Assembly: GCF_030698125.1 (NCBI RefSeq)
Contig: NZ_JAUYNV010000025.1
Coordinates: 62,001-126,000, forward strand
Source of the DNA: Methyloversatilis sp.
GTDB taxonomy: Bacteria > Pseudomonadota > Gammaproteobacteria > Burkholderiales > Rhodocyclaceae
DNA length: 64,000 nucleotides
Direction of reading: 5' to 3'
The notes below the pieces were generated by a model that had not been told where the DNA came from, searched no databases, and worked only from the letters and a program-made list of their open reading frames with translations. Shown here in pieces: positions 20,542-28,355 of the stretch. Both the position numbers and the translations under genes were made by a program. Positions within the stretch are counted from its first letter, which is position 1. Every line of letters begins with the position of its first letter.

Positions 20542-20931
20542 TCATGGTGACGGCACTCCCTCCGGCAGGATGAGTGCTGCGGCCACGGCACGACCTTCCG
20601 CGACCAGTATGTTGTAGGTGCGCGCAGCGGCCAGCGTGTCCATGACTTCAACGCCGATGCCCGCTTCGATCAGCGGACGCAGCAGGGAAGGGTGCGGGAA
20701 CTGCTGTTTCGGGCCGGTGCCGAGCAGAAGAATCTGTGCGTCGAGCGTGGTCAGTTGCGCAAAGTCGGCGGCATCGAGCTGGTCGATACTGCCGGCGCCC
20801 CAGTCCTCGCGCAGCAGTCCGGGGCCAAGCACCACGGTACGCGTCAGCTTGCGCTCGCCGATCTGCAGATAGCCATCCCCGAATCCGGTGACAAGGTAGG
20901 TGGTCGGGCGCGGGTTCTGGTGCAGCTTCAC
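20542..20931 (-). CDS. Mth938-like domain protein
   Basis: A small protein (130 codons) of the Mth938/Xcc1710-like family of unknown function. It contains GYLQIGERKLTRTVVLGPGLL and ILLLGTGPKQQFPHPSLLRPLIEAGIGVEVMDT, the conserved core. I chose the GTG giving VKLHQNPRP because homologues begin at that point; an ATG at 21018 would add 29 residues that cross the promoter region of the divergent alaA gene. It is probably first in the operon with bcp. Confidence 0.8.
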   Translation of the reverse strand: MKLHQNPRPTTYLVTGFGDGYLQIGERKLTRTVVLGPGLLREDWGAGSIDQLDAADFAQLTTLDAQILLLGTGPKQQFPHPSLLRPLIEAGIGVEVMDTLAAARTYNILVAEGRAVAAALILPEGVPSP

Positions 20932-21089
20932 GGTAGTTCGGTCGGGGAATATCCAGTGGTCACTGTGCGCAGCCGGCAACCGGCTTTTGCCCTGCCTTGC
21001 GGGCTCGCATACAATCATATCTTTTTTCGTCGGCGGACAATGAAGTCCGCGCGATGGCGGTCATCCCGGTGACTGCCGCAACCTGCCCC

Positions 21090-22361
21090 ATGCCCAGTCA
21101 TCCAATCATCGCCTCTCCAGATCGCCCCATCGTGCATCCTCCGGTTTCGAAGTCTTCAAAGCTCGCCAACGTCTGTTACGACATCCGCGGCCCCGTGCTC
21201 GCCCGGGCCCGCCAGATGGAGGAAGAGGGCCAGCGCGTCATCAAGCTCAATATCGGCAACCTCGCGCCCTTCGGTTTCGAAGCGCCCGAGGAAATCGTGC
21301 AGGACGTGATCCGCAACCTGCCCGACGCATCCGGCTACACCGATTCGCGCGGCCTGTTCGCGCCGCGCAAGGCCATCATGCAGTACAGCCAGGAAAAGCG
21401 GATTCCGGGCGTTGGCGTGGACGACATCTTCATCGGAAACGGCGCGTCCGAGCTCATCGTGATGGCCATGCAGGGCCTGCTCAACAGCGGCGACGAAGTG
21501 TTGGTGCCGGCGCCCGACTACCCGCTGTGGACCGCAGCGGTGACGCTGGCCGGCGGCACGGCGCGCCACTACATCTGCGATGAAGGCGCCGACTGGATGC
21601 CCGATCTGGCCGACATCCGCGCCAAGATCACGGCCAATACGCGCGCCATCGTCATCATCAACCCGAACAATCCGACCGGCGCGCTGTACTCCGACGCGCT
21701 GCTTCAGGATCTGGTGGAGATCGCGCGCCAGAACAATCTGATCGTGTTTGCCGACGAAATCTACGACAAGACGCTGTACGACGGCGCCACCCACACCTCG
21801 ATCGCCTCGCTGGCCGACGACCTGCTGTTCGTCACCTTCAACGGCCTTTCGAAGAACTACCGCGCCTGCGGCTACCGCGCCGGCTGGATGGTCGTGTCGG
21901 GCGACAAGCGTCATGCGCGCGACTACATCGACGGCCTGAACATGCTGGCGTCGATGCGCCTGTGCTCGAACGTACCGGGGCAGTTCGCGATCCAGACTGC
22001 ACTCGGCGGCTATCAGACGATCAACGATCTGGTCGCACCGGGCGGGCGGCTGGCGCGGCAGCGCGACACCGCGTGGGAACTGCTGACGCAGATCCCGGGC
22101 GTCAGTTGCGTCAAACCGCGCGCTTCGCTCTACCTGTTCCCGCGGCTTGACCCCAAGCTCTACCCGATCGAGGACGATCAGCGCTTCATTCTCGAACTGC
22201 TGGAAGAGCAGCGCGTGCTGCTGGTGCAGGGTACCGGCTTCAACTGGCCGCGGCCTGACCACTTCCGCGTCGTCTTCCTGCCGCACGAGGACGATCTGCG
22301 CGAAGCCATCGGACGCATCGCCCGCTTCCTCGACGGCTTCCGAAAGCGTCATGGCCGCTGA
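21090..22361 (+). CDS. alaA: Alanine-synthesising aminotransferase, AlaA-like
   Basis: Pyridoxal-phosphate aminotransferase of fold type I, of the AlaA/YfbQ group that makes alanine from pyruvate and glutamate. Visible are NIGNLAPFGFEAPEEI, the PNNPTGALYS motif, the cofactor-contacting ADEIYDKTLYD, and the catalytic lysine in NGLSKNYRACGYRAGW. The ATG at MPSHPIIASP is preferred; in-frame starts at 21054 and 20997 are possible. It overlaps the GNAT gene by 11 bases, and hom follows, matching the usual aminotransferase-hom linkage in Betaproteobacteria. Confidence 0.9.
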   Translation: MPSHPIIASPDRPIVHPPVSKSSKLANVCYDIRGPVLARARQMEEEGQRVIKLNIGNLAPFGFEAPEEIVQDVIRNLPDASGYTDSRGLFAPRKAIMQYSQEKRIPGVGVDDIFIGNGASELIVMAMQGLLNSGDEVLVPAPDYPLWTAAVTLAGGTARHYICDEGADWMPDLADIRAKITANTRAIVIINPNNPTGALYSDALLQDLVEIARQNNLIVFADEIYDKTLYDGATHTSIASLADDLLFVTFNGLSKNYRACGYRAGWMVVSGDKRHARDYIDGLNMLASMRLCSNVPGQFAIQTALGGYQTINDLVAPGGRLARQRDTAWELLTQIPGVSCVKPRASLYLFPRLDPKLYPIEDDQRFILELLEEQRVLLVQGTGFNWPRPDHFRVVFLPHEDDLREAIGRIARFLDGFRKRHGR

Positions 22362-22836
22362 GGTCACCGTCGTGCGGGTGGCCGGCAAGCGGGCCGTGCT
22401 GGAACCTTCGTGGCTGGCACGCGCCGAATCGGTACATCGAGCACTCCGGCCCGATCTGCCGGCGGATTACGCCGGCACCTTGCAGGGCATTTTCGGCGAC
22501 GGCGGCGAAATGGCGGTCGCCGTCCGCGACGACCAGGTTGTCGGCGTGGCGGTCTTCCGCTGCCACCGCAACACGTCGAGCGGTGTGCACTTCTATATAG
22601 ATGACCTGGTCACCGCACCGGTCGCTCGCTCGCAGGGGGTCGGCAAGACGCTTCTCGACTGGCTGGCGAACGAGGCGACAGCACGCGGGGCCACGCGACT
22701 CAGGCTTGATTCCGGCACCCAGCGCGTCGATGCGCACCGCTTCTACCATCGCGAAGGCATGCACATCGCCTGTTTCCTATTTTCGCGGGATCTGGACACC
22801 GTCCCGCAACGACATTCCACACGAGGCAAGGCATGA
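22351..22836 (+). CDS. GNAT-family N-acetyltransferase
   Basis: A 161-residue acetyltransferase with the acetyl-CoA motif RSQGVGKTLLDWL and the C-terminal pattern VDAHRFYHREGM. Substrate unknown. It overlaps alaA at its start and hom by four bases at its end, so it is translated from the same mRNA as the alanine and threonine genes. It could act on a small molecule or a protein; nothing in the sequence decides. Confidence 0.85.
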   Translation: MAAEVTVVRVAGKRAVLEPSWLARAESVHRALRPDLPADYAGTLQGIFGDGGEMAVAVRDDQVVGVAVFRCHRNTSSGVHFYIDDLVTAPVARSQGVGKTLLDWLANEATARGATRLRLDSGTQRVDAHRFYHREGMHIACFLFSRDLDTVPQRHSTRGKA

Positions 22837-24146
22837 AACCCATCAATGTAGGTCTGCTCGGCATCGGCACCGTCGGCGGCGGAACCTGGACGGTCCTGAC
22901 CCGCAACCAGGAAGAAATCACCCGCCGCGCCGGCCGGCCGATCCAGATCACCGCAGTCGCCGATCGCGACACCGCCCGCGCGCAGCAACTGACCGACGGC
23001 AAGGTGAAGGTGACCGGCGATGCCTTCGAAGTCGTGCGCGACCCCGACATCGACATCGTGGTCGAACTGATCGGCGGCTACACCATCGCAAAGGAACTGG
23101 TGCTCGAAGCGATCGCCCATGGCAAGCACGTGGTGACCGCCAACAAGGCGCTGCTGGCTACGCATGGGCAGGAGATCTTCGCCGCGGCGCAGGCCAAGGG
23201 CGTCATGGTGGCGTTCGAGGCGGCGGTGGCCGGCGGCATTCCCATCATCAAGGCGGTGCGCGAAGGGCTCACCGCCAACCGCATCGAGTGGGTGGCCGGC
23301 ATCATCAACGGAACCACCAACTACATCCTGTCGGAAATGCGCGACAAGGGTCTGACCTTCGCCGACGCGCTGGCCGATGCGCAACGGCTGGGCTATGCCG
23401 AAGCCGATCCGACGTTCGACATCGAGGGCGTCGATGCCGCGCACAAGATCACCTTGCTGTCGTCGATCGCGTTCGGCATCCCGGTCCAGTTCGAGCGCGC
23501 GCACATCGAAGGCATCACGAAACTGACCGCCGACGACATCCGCTACGCCGAAGAGCTGGGCTATCGCATCAAGCTGCTGGGCATCACCAAGCGCAAGGCC
23601 GACGGTTTCGAACTGCGCGTGCACCCGACGCTGATCCCGTCGAAGCGCCTGATCGCCAATGTCGAGGGCGTGATGAATGCGGTGCTGGTGAAAGGCGACG
23701 CGGTCGGCGCCACGCTGTATTACGGCCGCGGTGCCGGCGCCGAGCCGACGGCCAGCTCCGTCATTGCCGACCTGGTCGACGTGACCCGCCTGCACACGGC
23801 CGACCCGGAACATCGCGTGCCGCATCTGGCATTCCGCGCCGATCAGCTGTCCGACATCCCCATCCTGCCGATCAGCGAAGTCGAAAGCGCCTACTACCTG
23901 CGCCTGCGCGTGCAGGACAGGCCGGGGGTGCTGGCCGACATCACGCGCATCCTGGCCGACCAGGAAATCAGCATCGACGCCATGCTGCAGAAAGAGCCGT
24001 CGGAAGGCGAACAGCAGGCGAACATCATCATGCTGACACATGTGACGCGCGAGAAAAAGGTCGATGCCGCCATCGCGCGCATCGAAGCACTCGACAGCAC
24101 GGTGGGCAGCGTGACGCGTCTGCGTCTCGAAGAGCTGAACGGCTGA
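22833..24146 (+). CDS. hom: Homoserine dehydrogenase
   Basis: Reduces aspartate semialdehyde to homoserine with NAD(P)H, the branch point to threonine and methionine. Nucleotide-binding GLLGIGTVGGG is at the N-terminus, then the catalytic stretch AGIINGTTNYIL and EADPTFDIEGVDAAHK; a C-terminal ACT domain (YYLRLRVQDRPGVLADI) gives likely threonine feedback control. 437 residues. The ATGA overlap with the GNAT gene indicates coupling. Confidence 0.97.
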   Translation: MKPINVGLLGIGTVGGGTWTVLTRNQEEITRRAGRPIQITAVADRDTARAQQLTDGKVKVTGDAFEVVRDPDIDIVVELIGGYTIAKELVLEAIAHGKHVVTANKALLATHGQEIFAAAQAKGVMVAFEAAVAGGIPIIKAVREGLTANRIEWVAGIINGTTNYILSEMRDKGLTFADALADAQRLGYAEADPTFDIEGVDAAHKITLLSSIAFGIPVQFERAHIEGITKLTADDIRYAEELGYRIKLLGITKRKADGFELRVHPTLIPSKRLIANVEGVMNAVLVKGDAVGATLYYGRGAGAEPTASSVIADLVDVTRLHTADPEHRVPHLAFRADQLSDIPILPISEVESAYYLRLRVQDRPGVLADITRILADQEISIDAMLQKEPSEGEQQANIIMLTHVTREKKVDAAIARIEALDSTVGSVTRLRLEELNG

Positions 24147-24147
24147 A

Positions 24148-24182
24148 CCGGCGCAGGCCGGTGTTCAGCCGGCCTGCGCCGG
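24148..24182. terminator. 14-bp perfect hairpin between convergent hom and HPP genes
   Basis: CCGGCGCAGGCCGG is repeated inverted after a seven-base loop, starting one base after the hom stop. The HPP gene's stop codon lies in the loop. There is no T run on either side, so termination would depend on the very stable stem, possibly with Rho. Confidence 0.5.
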
Positions 24183-25379
24183 CGCGGCATCCGGTTCGAC
24201 GTTCGACACTTCGCTTTTTGCGTCGATCAGCGCCATCCGGTGATACAGCGCCGCGACCAGATCGGTGCGGTCCAGCAGCCCGACCAGGCGGTCGGCACCG
24301 TTGATCACCGGCACCGCAGTCTGGCGGCCGGCAGCAATCGCCTCGGCAGCCGCGGCCACACTGTCGTGCTGGCGCAACACCAGCACGCCATCGCGCACGT
24401 CGCGCATCATCTGTCCGGCGACCTCCGCCTTGTCGGAATGCATCTGCGGCGAACGCGCGAGCAGGTGGCGTACCGCGTCGCCCATCGTGCGATTCCCCTC
24501 AGGCGACACTTCGCGCAGGAAGTCTTCAAACGCCAGCAGACCGATCACGCGCCGGCTGCGGTCGACCACCGGCAGGGTGTCGACGCGCAGCGTACGCATC
24601 AATTGCCAGGCGTCGGCGAGCGGGGTGGCGAACTCCAGCGCCGGCGCGGCCCTGTCCGAACGCTCGATCAGGTCGCTGCAGCGCATTTGATGGACGCGCA
24701 TGAAGGCGTGTCTGAGCGTGCGCTCGTACAGGTCGACGAGGTCGTCGTCACGCACGTCGAGGAAACCGTCGATTTCGCCCAGCGCCGCCTCGAGATCGCG
24801 GTGCGCGATGACCGGCGGCGCCCGGTGCATCCGCTGCTGCGCGGCGGGTGGCGTACCCTGCGGATAGTGGCGGCCGGGAATCAGGTTATTCACCACCATG
24901 ACCGCCACCATGATGGCAATCGTGTTCGCGGCGGTCGCCATCAGCGCCGGCTCGATCGCAGCGCCCTGGGCGGCGGCCATCGCCATGGTCAGCGCCATCG
25001 CGCCGGCCGGCGGATGGATGCAGCGCGCCCATGCGGTCAGCCAGATCGATGCGGCCAGTGCCACCGCCATCACCCACGGCCCGCCCGGCAGCCAGTAACC
25101 GCAGGCGTAACCGAGCGGCGCGGATATCAGCAGACCGCCGATGACCGACCATGGCTGCGCCAGCGGACTGTGCGGCAGCGCGAACAGGATGACGGACGTC
25201 GCGCCCAGCGGCGCCAGAACGCGCTTCTCGTCCGCGCCGAGCGGCAGCACATGGAGCACGCCCTCGAACAGCAGCAGGCCGACAAGACCGGCCAGCGTGC
25301 TGCGCCACCGTTCGGCGGGCGACAGCGGCGGGGCGTCGGATACCAGATATCGGCGCAGCAGTTCGGACAGGCCGATCAT
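24165..25379 (-). CDS. HPP-family membrane protein with two CBS domains
   Basis: A 404-residue protein with an N-terminal HPP membrane domain (several helices, signature CIHPPAGAMALTM) and a cytosolic C-terminus with paired CBS domains (TLPVVDRSRRVIGLLAFEDFL and TAVPVINGADRLVGLLDRTDLV). HPP proteins have been linked to nitrite transport in plastids and cyanobacteria, and CBS pairs usually bind adenine nucleotides, so a nucleotide-gated transporter is an inference. ATG at MIGLSELLRR is preferred over a start 15 codons upstream. It lies antisense between hom and thrC. Confidence 0.88.
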   Translation of the reverse strand: MIGLSELLRRYLVSDAPPLSPAERWRSTLAGLVGLLLFEGVLHVLPLGADEKRVLAPLGATSVILFALPHSPLAQPWSVIGGLLISAPLGYACGYWLPGGPWVMAVALAASIWLTAWARCIHPPAGAMALTMAMAAAQGAAIEPALMATAANTIAIMVAVMVVNNLIPGRHYPQGTPPAAQQRMHRAPPVIAHRDLEAALGEIDGFLDVRDDDLVDLYERTLRHAFMRVHQMRCSDLIERSDRAAPALEFATPLADAWQLMRTLRVDTLPVVDRSRRVIGLLAFEDFLREVSPEGNRTMGDAVRHLLARSPQMHSDKAEVAGQMMRDVRDGVLVLRQHDSVAAAAEAIAAGRQTAVPVINGADRLVGLLDRTDLVAALYHRMALIDAKSEVSNVEPDAAPAQAG

Positions 25380-25569
25380 GGCAAGCTTCCAGTCGAAACG
25401 CTGCAGTGTAGCCGCACGCCCCAACTTGGTGCATTCATGTCGCCATAACCCGCGGGGTGTCGGCGCGGGAGGGGAGGGCGTGCTGTGCTAGATTAATGCG
25501 CCTTGTATTGACGCTGTCGAGCGCGCTGCGCTTGAACGCCTCCCGACCACGACTCCGATGCACGACGCG

Positions 25570-27003
25570 ATGTATTACGTATCCACCCGCGGCCTCGCGC
25601 CGCAGAAGCACTTCACCGACATCCTGCTGGGCGGCCTGATGGAGGATGGCGGCCTCGCCATGCCTGTGCAGTACCCGAAATTCACGCCGGTCGAACTCGG
25701 TTCGATGCGCGGCATGGATTACCGTCAGCTTGCCTATGCCGTGCTGTCGCGCTTCGCCGACGACCTGCCGTCAGACGACCTGCATGCGCTGATCGACCGC
25801 ACCTATCGGCCCGAGGTTTACTGCAACACGGTGTCCGGCTCAGACGCGCACGACATCACGCCGCTCTACACGCTGGAGCCCGACCTGCACCTGCTCGAAC
25901 TGTCGAACGGACCGACGCTGGCGTTCAAGGACATGGCGATGCAGCTGCTCGGCAACCTGTTCGAGTACGCGCTGGCGAAGAGCGGGGCGCATCTGAACAT
26001 TTTCGGCGCCACCTCCGGCGACACCGGTTCGAGCGCCGAATACGCGATGCGCGGCAAGCGCGGCATCCGCGTGTTCATGCTCAGTCCGCACGGCAAGATG
26101 AGCCGCTTCCAGAGCGCCCAGATGTTCAGCCTGCAGGACCCGAACATTTTCAACATTGCGGTGCGCGGCGTGTTCGACGACTGCCAGGACATGGTGAAGG
26201 CGGTGTCCAACGACCTCGAATTCAAGATGAAGTACCGCATCGGCACCGTCAATTCGATCAACTGGGCGCGCGTGTCGGCCCAGATCGTCTATTACTTCAA
26301 GGGTTACTTCGCCGCGACGACGCGCGATGACCAGCAGGTGAGCTTTACCGTACCGTCGGGCAACTTCGGCAATGTGTGCGCCGGTCACATCGCCCGCATG
26401 ATGGGCCTGCCGATCCGTCATCTGGTGGTGGCCACCAACGAAAACGATGTGCTCGACGAATTTTTCCGCACCGGCGTCTATCGGCCGCGCGGCAATGCGG
26501 AAACGCTGCACACCACCAGCCCGTCGATGGATATTTCCAAGGCGAGCAATTTCGAACGCTTCATCTTCGACCTGACCGGTCGCGACACGGAGCGGGTGAG
26601 GGCGCTGTGGAGCGAAGTCGATCGCGGCCGCCCGTTCGATCTGTCGGGTACCGGGCTGTTCGGCAAGGTCGCATCCGAGTACGGCTTCCAGTCCGGCGCC
26701 AGCAACCATGCCCATCGTCTGGCCACGATGCGGCTGGCCCATGCGCGCTGGGGGCGCGCCATCGACACCCATACCGCCGACGGCCTCAAGGTGGCGCTGG
26801 AGCGACGCGAAGCCGGTGTGCCGATGGTGGTGCTCGAAACCGCACTGCCGGCCAAGTTTTCGGAAACCGTGGTCGAGGCGCTGGGCTGCGAGCCCGTTCG
26901 CCCGCACGGCATGGAGCACCTCGAATCGCTGCCGCAGCGTTACGAGGTGATGGGTACCGACGTGGCCGCCATGAAGGCCTTCATAGCCCGCAACGCCGGT
27001 TGA
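25570..27003 (+). CDS. thrC: Threonine synthase
   Basis: Pyridoxal-phosphate enzyme converting O-phosphohomoserine to threonine. It starts MYYVSTRGLAPQKHF, the family N-terminus (an ATG four codons earlier is possible). The cofactor lysine is in NGPTLAFKDMAMQLLG, and FGATSGDTGSSAEYA is the phosphate-binding region. 477 residues. The antisense HPP gene separates it from hom, so it needs its own promoter; a TAGATT -10-like site at 25489-25494 is a candidate. Confidence 0.96.
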   Translation: MYYVSTRGLAPQKHFTDILLGGLMEDGGLAMPVQYPKFTPVELGSMRGMDYRQLAYAVLSRFADDLPSDDLHALIDRTYRPEVYCNTVSGSDAHDITPLYTLEPDLHLLELSNGPTLAFKDMAMQLLGNLFEYALAKSGAHLNIFGATSGDTGSSAEYAMRGKRGIRVFMLSPHGKMSRFQSAQMFSLQDPNIFNIAVRGVFDDCQDMVKAVSNDLEFKMKYRIGTVNSINWARVSAQIVYYFKGYFAATTRDDQQVSFTVPSGNFGNVCAGHIARMMGLPIRHLVVATNENDVLDEFFRTGVYRPRGNAETLHTTSPSMDISKASNFERFIFDLTGRDTERVRALWSEVDRGRPFDLSGTGLFGKVASEYGFQSGASNHAHRLATMRLAHARWGRAIDTHTADGLKVALERREAGVPMVVLETALPAKFSETVVEALGCEPVRPHGMEHLESLPQRYEVMGTDVAAMKAFIARNAG

Positions 27004-27120
27004 TCTGCAGGAAGGCGGCCTGGGCGCGCGCTGAATCGGGGATCAAGTCCGGTCCGCACGCTGCCGTATACACTGACATCGAATCACATGCGCACCGCGG
27101 TGCGTCACGGAGAACATGTC

Positions 27121-27978
27121 ATGGGTGAGCCGGTGAATTCATCGCTTGAGGCACTGCAGCGGCTGTCAGCGGAACTTGAATCGGGCGACATCGTCTTCCC
27201 GACCAGCATTGACGTGTCGCTGCGCATCCGGCAGGCGCTCGAGAACCCCGATATCAATGTCAATGAGGTCTGCCGGCTGGTTGGCGCCGAGCCGGTGCTC
27301 AGCGCGAAAGCCCTGCGCCTGGCGAACTCGGTGGCCTACAACCGCAGCGGCAACGAAATCACCGACGTCCGCACCGCGGTGACGCGCGTCGGAACCGAGC
27401 CGATCCGCATGCTCACGATGTCGCTCATCGTCCGCCAGATGGTGGACGCGCGCGCCGACGAACGTCTGCGCGTCCTGACGCATGACCTGTGGCGGCACAC
27501 CATTCACGTTTCGGCACTGAGCTACGTCATCGCACGTCGCCTTTCGCGGCTCAACGCCGACACGGCCATGTTCGCCGGTCTGGTCCATGAGATCGGCCAG
27601 TTCTACCTGCTGGCCCGCGCATCGGCCTTTCCTGCGCTGCTGCAGCGCGAAGCCGAACTGGGCGGGCTGATGTTCAGTTTCAGCCAGAGCGTCGGCCGCG
27701 CCGTGCTCGAATCGCTCAAGGTACCGGAACAGGTCATCGCTGCCGTCGATGCACCGATGTTCGAGGGCGCGGTCGTGCCGCCCCGATCGCTGGGCGATGT
27801 ACTGTTCCTCGCCGAAAGCATGGCGGCATTCCCGAATCCGTTCACCACGCTGTCGCCGGAAGAGGATGGTCTGCTTGCCGACGCGGCGACCTCGGACATC
27901 GACAATGAAACGCTGGAAGCGGTGGTCGCTGAATCGAAGGAAGAAATCGATTCCATCATCGCCACACTGCAGATATAA
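27121..27978 (+). CDS. HDOD domain signalling protein
   Basis: A 285-residue protein with an HDOD domain: VFPTSIDVSLRIRQALENPDINVNEVCRLVGAEPVLSAKALRLANS is cut here into its recognisable parts, FPTSIDV, ISLRIRQ-like helix and LRLANSVAYN, followed by AGLVHEIGQFYLLARA. HDOD proteins resemble HD phosphohydrolases without the full catalytic set and often act in stress, motility or cyclic-di-GMP signalling; the specific role here is unknown. ATG at MGEPVNSS is chosen over a start 11 codons earlier because a GGAG site lies close upstream. Confidence 0.88.
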   Translation: MGEPVNSSLEALQRLSAELESGDIVFPTSIDVSLRIRQALENPDINVNEVCRLVGAEPVLSAKALRLANSVAYNRSGNEITDVRTAVTRVGTEPIRMLTMSLIVRQMVDARADERLRVLTHDLWRHTIHVSALSYVIARRLSRLNADTAMFAGLVHEIGQFYLLARASAFPALLQREAELGGLMFSFSQSVGRAVLESLKVPEQVIAAVDAPMFEGAVVPPRSLGDVLFLAESMAAFPNPFTTLSPEEDGLLADAATSDIDNETLEAVVAESKEEIDSIIATLQI

Positions 27979-27985
27979 GGGCTTG

Positions 27986-28130
27986 GGGTCTGTTCGCACT
28001 TGATTCGTGCGTCACACGTTGCCCTTGGGCAACCCGCAGGGCCTGACGGCCAGGCAGGCGGCGTCGGTGCGCCTCGCCCGGCGACGCGCTGGCCGCACGC
28101 ATGATGTACGATTCAAATGCGAACAGACCC
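27986..28130. mobile_element. 145-bp MITE-like inverted-repeat element
   Basis: Bounded by a perfect 13-bp terminal inverted repeat, GGGTCTGTTCGCA and its complement. The complementarity continues imperfectly inward for about ten more bases. Inside are a perfect hairpin GTTGCCC/GGGCAAC (28018-28033) and a smaller GCCTG/CAGGC stem (28041-28055). It has no coding capacity. A clear target duplication is not seen, but the flanks share an imperfect TAAnGnCTTGGG match (27976 and 28131). This is the form of a non-autonomous transposable element or an extragenic palindromic repeat. Confidence 0.7.
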
Positions 28131-28157
28131 TAAAGTCTTGGGCCGCGCAGTCGTTAA
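28131..28157 (+). promoter_or_regulatory. Candidate sigma-28 (FliA) promoter
   Basis: TAAAGTCT, then 11 bases, then GTCGTTAA. Against the flagellar sigma-28 consensus TAAAGTTT-N11-GCCGATAA this matches 7 of 8 and 6 of 8 with the exact spacing. Transcription would begin near 28165, just before the riboswitch aptamer. The 145-bp element ends at the base immediately before the -35 box. Confidence 0.6.
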
Positions 28158-28177
28158 ATGATGTGACGACATATTGA

Positions 28178-28282
28178 AGCTGAACCAGGGCAAACCCATC
28201 GAAAGGTGGCGACGCAAAGTTTCCGGTCTACCGGGTGCCCAGCGCCCCACGACAGCGGGGCCGCCGTGATGCTGTACCAGGC
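28178..28282 (+). ncRNA. Class I cyclic-di-GMP riboswitch (GEMM-I)
   Basis: The leader carries the GEMM-I signature in order: CAGGGCAAACC (28186-28196), a CCATC-GAAA-GGTGG hairpin with the GNRA loop at 28201-28204, then GACGCAAAG (28211-28219) and CCGG (28223-28226), followed by a second, longer stem. This pattern is well known from the Vibrio Vc2 aptamer. It lies about 75 bases before the DUF1631 gene. The 3' boundary is approximate. The gene control mode is not certain; possible pairings are given in the findings. Confidence 0.88.
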
Positions 28283-28317
28283 CTCGCGTCCGGTCCTGAC
28301 TTTGCGCCCCGTTTCAG

Positions 28318-28349
28318 CCTTTACCGACCGCCGTGCGCGGCCGCAAAGG
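28318..28349 (+). promoter_or_regulatory. Possible Shine-Dalgarno-sequestering hairpin
   Basis: CCTTT at 28318-28322 can pair with the AAAGG ribosome-binding site at 28345-28349, with an inner GCCG-TGCG-CGGC stem at 28330-28341. This would hide the start region of the DUF1631 gene and fits a translational expression platform for the riboswitch. The fold is deduced by eye. Confidence 0.4.
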
Positions 28350-28355
28350 TGAATC

